Assembly (NCBI GenBank): GCA_030673275.1
Contig: DAOVJL010000082.1
Span: 1-6,075 of the forward strand
Length of the DNA: 6,075 bases
Direction: 5' to 3'
Source of the DNA: Sulfurimonas sp.
GTDB lineage: Bacteria; Campylobacterota; Campylobacteria; Campylobacterales; Sulfurimonadaceae
Part shown: piece after piece, positions 1 to 6,075 of the stretch
How positions within the stretch are numbered: the stretch's first letter is position 1
How the letters are laid out: the number at the start of each line of letters is the position of its first letter
Program-made: the position numbers and the translations under genes
The notes under the pieces: generated by a model
The model's database searches: none
Told to the model about the DNA's origin: nothing
Seen by the model: only the letters and a program-made list of their open reading frames with translations

Positions 1-38
1 CATATTGTATTTAATCAAGATTACAATATGAATACAAT
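1..38. repeat. Cluster of TACAAT half-sites (inverted plus direct)
   Basis: CATATTGTA at 1-9 is the exact reverse complement of TACAATATG at 22-30, giving 9-bp arms with a 12-bp spacer. A third TACAAT at 33-38 lies 11 bp (about one helical turn) after the copy at 22-27. The element sits just downstream of mobA. It could be an operator for a gene beyond the left edge, a weak transcript-end hairpin, or chance in AT-rich DNA. The stem is almost all A-T with no adjacent T-tract visible, so it is a poor intrinsic terminator. The window edge prevents a firmer call. Confidence 0.35.
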
Positions 39-42
39 GTTA

Positions 43-615
43 TTAAAGGAGTTTTAATGCTTCTTGATATTCATGTGGATGATTTAAGTTGAGAAATGGC
101 TTTTCATCATGAAACTCTACAAAGTTTGTATTTGATGATTTTAGCAAAAACCTTAGTTTATGGTTGTCTTCTTTTAACATGTCAATAAATTTATGTTCCA
201 ATGAACGGTGATATATTCCAAACATTGGCTGGATACCAGATATTGTTTTAGCGATTGTTGCATCTACATGTAAAGAATCTGCTTCTATGATTTTGTTTAT
301 TTCATTTTTACTTACAAATGGGGAATCTACGCTAAGTGCAAAAAAGCTATCTTGTGGCAGTTTTTCATATATTGCTACAAAACCAGCAGTTGGAGCAAAC
401 ACAGAATCAGTTTTTATATCTTCTATAAAGCTTGCTTTGAAATCAAATTTGCTTTTATCTTTACATGAAATATATACGGTTTTGAATATTTTACTTAGTC
501 TTGAGAGTTGAAACTCTGCTAGAGTGTCAAAGCCTCCAAACCGAAGAAGAGATTTGTCTTCTCCCATTCTAGAGCTTTTACCACCTGCGAAGATGACACA
601 AGGTATATCAAGCAT
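43..615 (-). CDS. mobA: Molybdenum cofactor guanylyltransferase MobA
   Basis: MobA transfers GMP from GTP to molybdopterin-bound molybdenum in the cytoplasm, making the guanine dinucleotide cofactor of enzymes such as periplasmic nitrate reductase and formate dehydrogenase. The 190-residue protein has the family layout: the nucleotide-binding loop [12 protein letters not shown] at residues 10-21, the metal-binding aspartate in SVDSPF (Asp97), the QPMFGIY segment at 129-135, and the C-terminal NLNHPHE segment at 176-182 (compare NINTPEDL in other members). Length is normal for MobA. The ATG lies 2 nt after the leuC stop (TAG-AT-ATG), with no clear Shine-Dalgarno, so translation is probably coupled to leuC. 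No molybdopterin gene is adjacent, so the cofactor assignment rests on the protein alone. Another small nucleotidyltransferase of the same fold is less likely, because the N-terminal loop and the length both fit MobA. Confidence 0.9.
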   Translation of the reverse strand: MLDIPCVIFAGGKSSRMGEDKSLLRFGGFDTLAEFQLSRLSKIFKTVYISCKDKSKFDFKASFIEDIKTDSVFAPTAGFVAIYEKLPQDSFFALSVDSPFVSKNEINKIIEADSLHVDATIAKTISGIQPMFGIYHRSLEHKFIDMLKEDNHKLRFLLKSSNTNFVEFHDEKPFLNLNHPHEYQEALKLL

Positions 616-617
616 AT

Positions 618-1877
618 CTATCTAGGGTCTGTAATATAACCGGTTATAGCACTTATCGCTGCAACAGCAGAGTTTGCCAGATATACTTTAGATGAGCGAG
701 AACCCATACGACCTACAAAGTTACGGTTAGTTGTAGAAACGGCTACTTCATTATCGCCAAGTATTCCCATATATCCACCAAGACATGCTCCACATGTAGG
801 ATTAGAAACAACACCGCCAGCATCGATGATGATATCCATATAACCAAGTCTGTATGCTTCTTTTAAAATTCTTTGTGTTGCAGGAGTAACGATTAGACGA
901 ACATCTTCATGAACTCTTTTACCTTTGAGTATCTCTGCTGCAATTTTTAAATCGCCTAAACGCCCATTTGTACAACTTCCGATGAAAGCTTGGTCTATTT
1001 TGATATGGTCCTTAACAGCTTGAGTGATACTATGACCATTTGATGGTAAAAATGGGTAAGCAATAACTGGTTCAAGATTTGCAACATCTATATCTAGAGT
1101 CATGCAATATTGTGCATCTTCATCTGAATAATGAATACGAGGCTCACGAGCTAAATCTTTATCAGATAAAAACTCTTTTGTAATATCATCGTAAGCCACA
1201 ATACCACTTTTTGCACCGGCTTCAATAGCCATGTTGCACATAGAAAATCTATCGTCCATGTTTAAGTAAGGAATTGTGCTGCCAGTAAATTCTAAAGTTC
1301 TGTAAAGTGCGCCATCAACACCAATTAGGCGAATAATCTCTAAGATAATATCTTTACCTGTAGTATGAAGACCAGGCTTACCGCTAAGAACTACTTTTAT
1401 AGACTCAGGAACTTTAAACCAGTTACCACCGCTAATCATCGCAAATGCAAGGTCAGTTGAACCCATGCCGGTTGAGAATGCCCCAAGTGCACCATGTGTA
1501 CATGTATGTGAATCGGCACCGATAATTACATCACCTGGAACCACAAGACCTTTTTCCGGTAAAAGAGCATGCTCAATTCCCATGTCCTTTTCATCAAAAA
1601 AGTTTTTTAGTTTATGCTTTTTTGCAAAGTCACGGCTGATTCTTGCTTGGTTAGCAGATGCTATATCTTTTGCCGGAATAAAGTGGTCAAGAACGATAGA
1701 AAAACCGTCAGGATTTGCAAGCTTCTCTGCTCCACTTAAGTTAAAGGCACTAATTGAGATAGGAGTAGTAATATCATTACCGATAACCATGTCAATGTTT
1801 GAGCGGATTATCTCTCCGGCAAAAACTTCTTTGCCAACATGTTCAGAGAATATTTTTTCAGTTATAGTTTGAGCCAT
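618..1877 (-). CDS. leuC: 3-Isopropylmalate dehydratase large subunit LeuC
   Basis: LeuC with LeuD isomerises 2-isopropylmalate to 3-isopropylmalate in leucine biosynthesis, in the cytoplasm. The 419-residue sequence is an aconitase-family large subunit of the shorter type (about 420 residues, as in archaeal and many bacterial LeuC/HacA proteins), not the roughly 470-residue enterobacterial type. Cluster ligands are visible: Cys302 in GSCTNGR and Cys362 and Cys365 in PTCGACLGG. Other family signatures are LDHFIP (63-68), [15 protein letters not shown] (120-134), [10 protein letters not shown] (135-144) and [13 protein letters not shown] (389-401). The ATG at 1877 follows AAAGG at 1884-1888 with a 6-nt spacer. 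The small subunit LeuD is not in the window. Homoaconitase is the main alternative, because the short type includes both enzymes and they cannot be told apart by motif; bacterial context favours LeuC. The gene leads a unit with mobA. Confidence 0.92.
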   Translation of the reverse strand: MAQTITEKIFSEHVGKEVFAGEIIRSNIDMVIGNDITTPISISAFNLSGAEKLANPDGFSIVLDHFIPAKDIASANQARISRDFAKKHKLKNFFDEKDMGIEHALLPEKGLVVPGDVIIGADSHTCTHGALGAFSTGMGSTDLAFAMISGGNWFKVPESIKVVLSGKPGLHTTGKDIILEIIRLIGVDGALYRTLEFTGSTIPYLNMDDRFSMCNMAIEAGAKSGIVAYDDITKEFLSDKDLAREPRIHYSDEDAQYCMTLDIDVANLEPVIAYPFLPSNGHSITQAVKDHIKIDQAFIGSCTNGRLGDLKIAAEILKGKRVHEDVRLIVTPATQRILKEAYRLGYMDIIIDAGGVVSNPTCGACLGGYMGILGDNEVAVSTTNRNFVGRMGSRSSKVYLANSAVAAISAITGYITDPR

Positions 1878-1883
1878 AATGAA

Positions 1884-1888
1884 CCTTT
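1884..1888 (-). promoter_or_regulatory. Ribosome binding site of leuC
   Basis: The minus strand reads AAAGG followed by six bases (TTCATT) and ATG. This supports the start at 1877, which gives the usual N-terminus of the family. Confidence 0.7.
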
Positions 1889-1906
1889 AAATGTATAAAT
1901 AATTTC

Positions 1907-1918
1907 GCGATTATACCA
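1907..1918 (-). promoter_or_regulatory. Promoter of leuC-mobA (extended -10)
   Basis: On the minus strand the 58-bp gap between the unknown gene and leuC contains TGGTATAAT, a perfect TATAAT (1910-1915) with an upstream TG one base away, i.e. an extended -10. No convincing -35 is present, and the upstream DNA is AT-rich, as is common for sigma-70 promoters in Campylobacterota. Transcription would start near 1903, leaving a leader of about 25 nt before the leuC ATG. The promoter makes leuC-mobA independent of the gene upstream. Confidence 0.6.
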
Positions 1919-1935
1919 TTTAAGATTTAAAATTA

Positions 1936-2439
1936 CTATATAGAGTGCTTCAAAGCTTTTTTCATATACTCGGTTGAACAGAAGAACATAGCTGCAAAGA
2001 TAGGGTTTATTTTCACACTATTTTCCTCAATAGATTCAAAAACTTTAAAATTAAATCCCGCTCCATTTTCAATACTGTTTGGAGTTACGGTAAACTCTAT
2101 TGGTGAGAGAGTTTTTACCATATTTAATATTTTCTTCTTTTTTTTCTCACTATCATTTTCAAGTATATTAAAATCTACACCTTCTGAACTTTTATGTGAG
2201 CGTATAACCTCTTCTAAAATATCTAATTTATCTTTGAAAACTATTTTATTCCATCTTACACTGACCTCTGTTGATTCTATTTTACACCCTTTAAACATAA
2301 GGGCATTTGGTTTTTTCTCTTTCATGGCTTCAAGTAAGCCCAAAAGGAAGTTTGTTCCACCTACAGAGTCGGCACTTTTTTTCATTAAAAGATGAATTAA
2401 AGCTTTTGTATCATCATTATGTTTGTTAAAATTACACAT
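1936..2439 (-). CDS. Hypothetical protein, 167 residues, no family recognised
   Basis: I do not recognise this protein. It is a real gene by its signals: an ATG at 2439 preceded by CAGGAA (2445-2450) with a short spacer, a TATAAT-containing promoter region upstream, and no competing long frame. The product looks cytoplasmic, with no signal peptide or membrane segment. Residues 10-42 are probably helical. Residues 48-70 (including GCKIESTEVSVRWNKIVF) look like beta strands. There is a lysine run at 99-103 and a fairly hydrophobic C-terminal stretch, NPIFAAMFFCSTEYM (145-159). Three cysteines (2, 52, 154) are spread out and form no metal-binding motif. Codons 99-101 read AAA AAA AAG, an in-frame slippery sequence. 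It is transcribed divergently from nifS and shares a 174-bp regulatory region with it, so co-regulation with Fe-S assembly is possible but unproven. Lineage restriction is likely but untested. Confidence 0.75.
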   Translation of the reverse strand: MCNFNKHNDDTKALIHLLMKKSADSVGGTNFLLGLLEAMKEKKPNALMFKGCKIESTEVSVRWNKIVFKDKLDILEEVIRSHKSSEGVDFNILENDSEKKKKKILNMVKTLSPIEFTVTPNSIENGAGFNFKVFESIEENSVKINPIFAAMFFCSTEYMKKALKHSI

Positions 2440-2444
2440 ATATA

Positions 2445-2450
2445 TTCCTG
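2445..2450 (-). promoter_or_regulatory. Ribosome binding site of the hypothetical gene
   Basis: The minus strand reads CAGGAA, then TATAT, then ATG at 2439. It is an adequate Shine-Dalgarno at normal spacing and supports the chosen start. Confidence 0.55.
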
Positions 2451-2477
2451 TTTTTTATATAAAATTGTTTTAATAAG

Positions 2478-2487
2478 TATAATTATA
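2478..2487. promoter_or_regulatory. Symmetric bidirectional -10 element TATAATTATA
   Basis: The 10-bp palindrome TATAATTATA places a consensus TATAAT on the plus strand (2478-2483) and another on the minus strand (2482-2487). TAAG (2474-2477) and CTTA (2489-2492) flank it almost symmetrically. Leftward, it would start transcription near 2475, giving a leader of about 36 nt for the hypothetical gene, which is well placed. Rightward, it would give a nifS leader of about 124 nt. A TATACT at 2476-2481 (minus) is an alternative leftward -10. No -35 is evident in either direction. The leftward assignment is better supported than the rightward one. Confidence 0.5.
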
Positions 2488-2499
2488 GCTTAAATAATT

Positions 2500-2505
2500 T
2501 ATAAT
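2500..2505 (+). promoter_or_regulatory. Candidate -10 box for nifS-nifU
   Basis: A perfect TATAAT lies on the plus strand, 108 bp upstream of the nifS ATG. If used, the transcript would start near 2512 and carry both downstream inverted repeats in a leader of about 100 nt. A weaker alternative is TAAAAT at 2558-2563, which would put the start inside the 19-bp palindrome. The sequence alone does not decide between them. Confidence 0.35.
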
Positions 2506-2508
2506 TAC

Positions 2509-2558
2509 AGTTTCACTTAAGCTTATCATAATAACAAAACTATTATGATGTCGAAACT
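2509..2558. repeat. Nested inverted repeat upstream of nifS
   Basis: The inner arms are ATCATAATA (2525-2533) and TATTATGAT (2541-2549), nine perfect pairs around a 7-bp spacer. The outer arms are AGTTTC (2509-2514) and GAAACT (2553-2558), six perfect pairs. The inner and outer axes differ by about 3 bp, so it is either a two-part RNA stem with unequal internal loops or two overlapping operators. The inner half-sites (ATCATAATA) loosely resemble the A/T-rich sites bound by Fur-family regulators, but I do not call a regulator from this. Confidence 0.4.
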
Positions 2559-2562
2559 AAAA

Positions 2563-2581
2563 TAAGACAAAAATTGTCTTA
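2563..2581. promoter_or_regulatory. 19-bp palindrome, candidate operator of nifS-nifU
   Basis: TAAGACAA (2563-2570) and TTGTCTTA (2574-2581) are perfect 8-bp arms around AAA. The palindrome ends 32 bp before the nifS ATG, a usual place for a repressor site or a leader hairpin. Its size and symmetry fit a dimeric winged-helix regulator. It is not a consensus I can assign to a named factor. If the TAAAAT at 2558-2563 is the -10, the palindrome would cover the transcription start. As a leader hairpin it would be weak (mostly A-T, 3-nt loop). Confidence 0.45.
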
Positions 2582-2586
2582 ATTAA

Positions 2587-3828
<1,242 letters not shown>

Positions 3829-3830
3829 TA

Positions 3831-3835
3831 AAGGA
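3831..3835 (+). promoter_or_regulatory. Ribosome binding site deciding the nifU start
   Basis: AAGGA lies between the nifS stop (3826-3828) and ATG 3843, with a 7-nt spacer. The reading frame is open further upstream to a GTG at 3807 inside nifS, but that codon lacks an equivalent site and would add 12 residues not expected in the family. Confidence 0.7.
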
Positions 3836-3842
3836 AAATATT

Positions 3843-4817
3843 ATGGCAAAAGATGATTTATTAGGCGCATCGTTGTGGGATGCGTACTCAAATAAAGTAA
3901 CAACTCTTATGAATAACCCTCAACACCAAGGTGAAATTTTTGAAGCTGAGGCTGAGGAAAGAGGTAACAAACTTATTGTTGCTGATTTTGGTGCAGAGAG
4001 TTGTGGTGATGCAGTTCGTCTTTACTGGGAAATTGACCCAAAAACAGACATTATTATAAATTCAAAATTTAAAAGTTTTGGATGTGGTACTGCTATTGCA
4101 TCTTCTGATGTTATGACTGAACTTTGTATTGGTAAAACAGTTGATGAAGCTGTAAAAATCACTAATATTGATGTTGAGTTTGCTCTTCGTGATGATCCAG
4201 ATACTCCAGCAGTTCCACCTCAAAAAATGCACTGTTCTGTTATGGCTTATGATGTAATTAAAAAAGCTGCGGGACTTTATAAGGGTGTTGATGCTGAGAG
4301 TTTTGAAGATGAGATTATTGTTTGTGAATGTGCTCGTGTATCTTTAACAACTCTTCAAGAGGTAATTCGTTTAAATGACTTAACAACTATTGAGCAGATT
4401 ACTGACTATACGAAAGCTGGTGGGTTTTGTAAATCTTGTATCAGACCAGGCGGTCATGAACAGAGAGATTATTATCTTGTAGATATCTTAGCTGATACTC
4501 GTAAAGAGATGGACGAGGAGAAGATGAAAGCTGCTGCTGATGCCGGTGGAAGTGCTTCATTTGAAGATATGACTCTTGTTCAGCAGATTAAAGCTATTGA
4601 TGCTGAGATTGATGAGTCTATTCGTCAGTTCTTGGTTATGGACGGTGGAGATATGGAAGTTATCGATATTAAGTCAAGTGATGAGTATATTGATGTTTAT
4701 ATTAGATACTTAGGTGCATGTAACGGTTGTGCTTCTTCTTCAACTGGTACACTTTACGCTATTGAGTCAACACTAAAAGAAAAACTATCTAAAAAGATTA
4801 GAGTTCTACCGATTTAA
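3843..4817 (+). CDS. nifU: Fe-S cluster assembly scaffold NifU (three domains)
   Basis: NifU receives sulfur from NifS, assembles Fe-S clusters and passes them to target proteins. The 324-residue protein has the full modular layout. The N-terminal IscU-like scaffold (about 1-145) has its three cysteines: Cys54 in ESCGD, Cys81 in FGCGTAIASSD and Cys131 in MHCSVMA. The central BFD-like [2Fe-2S] domain (about 157-215) has Cys161 and Cys163 (VCECARV) and Cys196 and Cys199 (GFCKSC). After a charged linker (220-240) comes the C-terminal Nfu domain with DGGDMEVID (267-275) and the CxxC pair Cys293 and Cys296 (GACNGC). All expected ligands are present. The start MAKDDLLG is chosen over an upstream GTG because of the AAGGA site and the resemblance, from memory, to Helicobacter NifU. 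It is co-transcribed with nifS. Confidence 0.95.
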   Translation: MAKDDLLGASLWDAYSNKVTTLMNNPQHQGEIFEAEAEERGNKLIVADFGAESCGDAVRLYWEIDPKTDIIINSKFKSFGCGTAIASSDVMTELCIGKTVDEAVKITNIDVEFALRDDPDTPAVPPQKMHCSVMAYDVIKKAAGLYKGVDAESFEDEIIVCECARVSLTTLQEVIRLNDLTTIEQITDYTKAGGFCKSCIRPGGHEQRDYYLVDILADTRKEMDEEKMKAAADAGGSASFEDMTLVQQIKAIDAEIDESIRQFLVMDGGDMEVIDIKSSDEYIDVYIRYLGACNGCASSSTGTLYAIESTLKEKLSKKIRVLPI

Positions 4818-4820
4818 TTT

Positions 4821-4843
4821 AATCCCTACTTCCTGTGGGGATT
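4821..4843. terminator. Hairpin between convergent nifU and murB
   Basis: AATCCCTAC (4821-4829) pairs with GTGGGGATT (4835-4843) over nine positions, one of them a G-U/T wobble, with a 5-nt TTCCT loop. It begins 3 bp after the nifU stop and covers the last six codons of murB, including its stop. It is the only GC-containing stem at this junction, so it probably helps end transcription or protect 3' ends. Neither side has a proper T-tract (TAAAAG to the right on the plus strand, AAATTAAATC on the minus strand), so it is not a textbook intrinsic terminator. Confidence 0.45.
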
Positions 4844-5653
4844 TAAAAGTGGTGAATTATCACCCATATACCTTACATCTAAAACTGTTATTTCACATTC
4901 CAACCAAATTCTAAACTTATCATAAACCCTTTTTTGAGCTTCTTGTATTAAAAAGATAGCATCCTCAAAAGTACCATTACCATTATTTACTAAGAAGTTC
5001 GCGTGTTCTTGGCTAAAACACATATCACCTTGCATAACGCCTTTTAATCCAACCTCTTCTATAAGTCTGCCGGCATAATCATCTTTAGGGTTTTTAAAAC
5101 AGCTTCCTGCACTAGGTGTGCTTGGCTGGTTTGAGCGCATTTTTTTAAATATATCTACTTTTTCTTCGTTAAATCCATAAGTCAATTCAAATGTAGCTTC
5201 TATAATAGGAGACTGTATATCTGTAAATCTATAGCCATACTTAATATTGTCTTTTTGTTTTATCCCATCATATGTAGATATAGATATCAGATTATTAAAT
5301 ATCTCAAACTCTTTAAGCCCAGCGTTCATAAAAACAAGACCACCAAGTGTTCCAGGAAGATGAGAAACAAATTCAAAGTTTGCAATATTGTGTTTTTTAC
5401 AAAAAGAGGCAATTTTCCCTGATGGAGTTGCACCGCCTATTTTAAGAGTGCTGTTCTCTATTTTAATATAGTCATATTTTTTGTCTAGTTTAACAAGTGC
5501 TGGAGGTTTGGTGCCCATTAAAATATTATTACATGAGCCGATTAGATAATAATTGTTTGGGAGAGTTTGACAATCTTCCAGAAGAGCTACTTCCAGAGTA
5601 TCTCCAATCATAATTGAAGAAAATTTAGAGAAATTAATGCTTTTTGTTTTCAT
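4826..5653 (-). CDS. murB: UDP-N-acetylenolpyruvoylglucosamine reductase MurB
   Basis: MurB is the cytoplasmic FAD enzyme that reduces UDP-GlcNAc-enolpyruvate to UDP-MurNAc with NADPH, the second committed step of peptidoglycan synthesis. Using the ATG at 5653 the protein has 275 residues, short like other Campylobacterota MurB and lacking the extra segments of the 340-residue E. coli enzyme. Visible motifs, numbered from the GTG one codon upstream: the FAD-binding LIGSCNNIL (38-46), LPGTLGGLVFMNAG (100-113), the catalytic tyrosine-arginine pair in GYRFT (142-143), SAGSCFKNP (182-190) with the proton-donor serine, SQEHANFLVN (215-224), and LECEI (252-256) with the conserved glutamates. The ATG overlaps the fliQ stop by one base (TGATG), suggesting translational re-initiation. 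A GTG at 5656 would add one residue and give a 4-base overlap; I prefer the ATG. Transcription converges on nifU with only 8 bp between stops. Confidence 0.92.
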   Translation of the reverse strand: MKTKSINFSKFSSIMIGDTLEVALLEDCQTLPNNYYLIGSCNNILMGTKPPALVKLDKKYDYIKIENSTLKIGGATPSGKIASFCKKHNIANFEFVSHLPGTLGGLVFMNAGLKEFEIFNNLISISTYDGIKQKDNIKYGYRFTDIQSPIIEATFELTYGFNEEKVDIFKKMRSNQPSTPSAGSCFKNPKDDYAGRLIEEVGLKGVMQGDMCFSQEHANFLVNNGNGTFEDAIFLIQEAQKRVYDKFRIWLECEITVLDVRYMGDNSPLLNPHRK

Positions 5654-5919
5654 CACTCTACAAATGTAGGAATCATATTAAATATATTTATTGAAAAATC
5701 AGTCATAGAGTTTAGCATCCAAGGCATTGTTAAAATAATAACTACGACAACACCTAAAATCTTAGGAATAAAACTCAAAGTCATCTCATTAATCTGTGTA
5801 GTTGCTTGAAATATACTAACAGCCAGACCTAAAAACATACCAGTTAAAAGACCTGGGAGTGCCAGTACAAGAGCCATTTTAAATGTTTCAATTCCAAGAG
5901 CTACGAGCTTTGCTTCCAT
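5653..5919 (-). CDS. fliQ: Flagellar export gate protein FliQ
   Basis: FliQ is a small inner-membrane subunit of the flagellar type III export gate, working with FliP and FliR around the central channel. The 88-residue length is typical. Two hydrophobic helices are visible, about residues 15-36 and 54-70, joined by the family-typical stretch FQATTQINEMTLSFIPK (37-53). This polar link distinguishes FliQ from random small membrane proteins. The injectisome paralogue SctQ/EscS-type subunit is a remote alternative, but no secretion genes accompany it. The ATG at 5919 shares its A with the stop of the upstream gene (TAATG), with only a weak AGAG upstream, so translation is probably coupled. The downstream murB is coupled in the same way. 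Flagellar genes in Campylobacterota are commonly scattered, so an isolated fliQ is not odd. Confidence 0.93.
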   Translation of the reverse strand: MEAKLVALGIETFKMALVLALPGLLTGMFLGLAVSIFQATTQINEMTLSFIPKILGVVVVIILTMPWMLNSMTDFSINIFNMIPTFVE

Positions 5920-6075
5920 TACGAGTCTCTTTGTTCTTTATATTGGGTCGGTATCATAAAATCTTCAACCTTTACAAGTGTATCATAAAAGCCGTGTTTA
6001 TAGCCAATTTCAAATAGTTTATTTATCGCTTTGTACTGAATATCACTCAGTGTAATTGAGTCATCATTTGCATAA
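5919..6075 (-). CDS. C-terminal end of an unrecognised protein upstream of fliQ (partial)
   Basis: The minus strand is open from the right edge to a TAA at 5919-5921, giving 51 C-terminal residues. The start lies outside the window. The tail includes TLSDIQYKAINKLFEIGYKHGFYDTLVKVEDF, shown here only in part as SDIQYKAINKLF (10-21) and YKHGFYDTLV (25-34). It looks like a soluble, mostly helical, mixed-charge segment ending in KEQRDS, with no membrane segment and no cysteine. I cannot name the family. The frame is supported by uninterrupted coding to the edge and by the TAATG junction with fliQ, the same type as the fliQ-murB junction. As I recall, Campylobacter jejuni also has a small uncharacterised gene just before fliQ-murB, so this may be its counterpart. 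Confidence 0.65.
   Translation of the reverse strand, partial: YANDDSITLSDIQYKAINKLFEIGYKHGFYDTLVKVEDFMIPTQYKEQRDS

Noticed and set aside
1..57. Plus-strand frame open from the left edge to TAA at 55-57, possibly the tail of a convergent gene.
   Set aside because: Eighteen codons are too few to tell from chance, and the frame would run through the inverted repeat.
45..92. Plus-strand mini-ORF: AAAGGAG, 5-nt spacer, ATG at 57 and 11 codons, with TACAAT at 33-38 as a possible -10.
   Set aside because: It is only 11 codons and lies antisense to the mobA end, whose codons for the last residues produce the purine run by chance.
287..511. Plus-strand open frame of 74 codons.
   Set aside because: It is antisense to mobA, which has clear family motifs; the frame has no ribosome site and no recognisable content.
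1465..1872. Plus-strand open frame of 135 codons.
   Set aside because: It is antisense to the conserved N-terminal half of leuC. The cysteine- and serine-rich translation is a typical shadow of the real frame.

Overview
The window looks like an ordinary core-chromosome segment of a low-GC member of the Campylobacterota (Epsilonproteobacteria). A free-living sulfur-oxidising relative such as Sulfurimonas is the best guess. This rests on three things: an adjacent nifS-nifU pair with a full three-domain NifU (the arrangement this group uses for general Fe-S cluster assembly), a short MurB directly behind fliQ, and AT-rich intergenic DNA with clear -10 boxes but no good -35 boxes. The species call is inference from protein resemblance, not from a search.

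Layout, left to right. Positions 1-42 hold a set of TACAAT half-sites in inverted and direct orientation, just past the end of mobA. Positions 43-1877 (minus strand) are a two-gene unit, leuC then mobA, separated by 2 nt and read from an extended -10 promoter at 1907-1918. Positions 1936-2439 (minus) encode an unrecognised 167-residue soluble protein. Positions 2440-2613 are a 174-bp divergent regulatory region with a symmetric TATAATTATA element, a nested inverted repeat and a near-perfect 19-bp palindrome. Positions 2614-4817 (plus) are the nifS-nifU operon. An imperfect hairpin lies between nifU and the convergent murB and covers murB's last codons. Positions 4826-6075 (minus) are a tightly packed series: the 3' end of an unrecognised gene, then fliQ, then murB, each pair overlapping by one base (TAATG and TGATG).

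How the genes relate: NifS mobilises sulfur from cysteine and NifU assembles and delivers Fe-S clusters. LeuC, a [4Fe-4S] dehydratase of leucine synthesis, is a plausible client. MobA completes the guanine-dinucleotide form of molybdenum cofactor used by respiratory molybdoenzymes, many of which also carry Fe-S clusters. FliQ belongs to the flagellar export gate and MurB to peptidoglycan precursor synthesis; they appear to share an operon without sharing a pathway.

Nothing here looks mobile or foreign, and I see no new multi-gene system. The items most worth a second look are the nifS upstream region, the unknown protein divergent from nifSU, and the unknown gene coupled to fliQ-murB. No tRNA, rRNA, CRISPR array, insertion sequence or phage element was seen.
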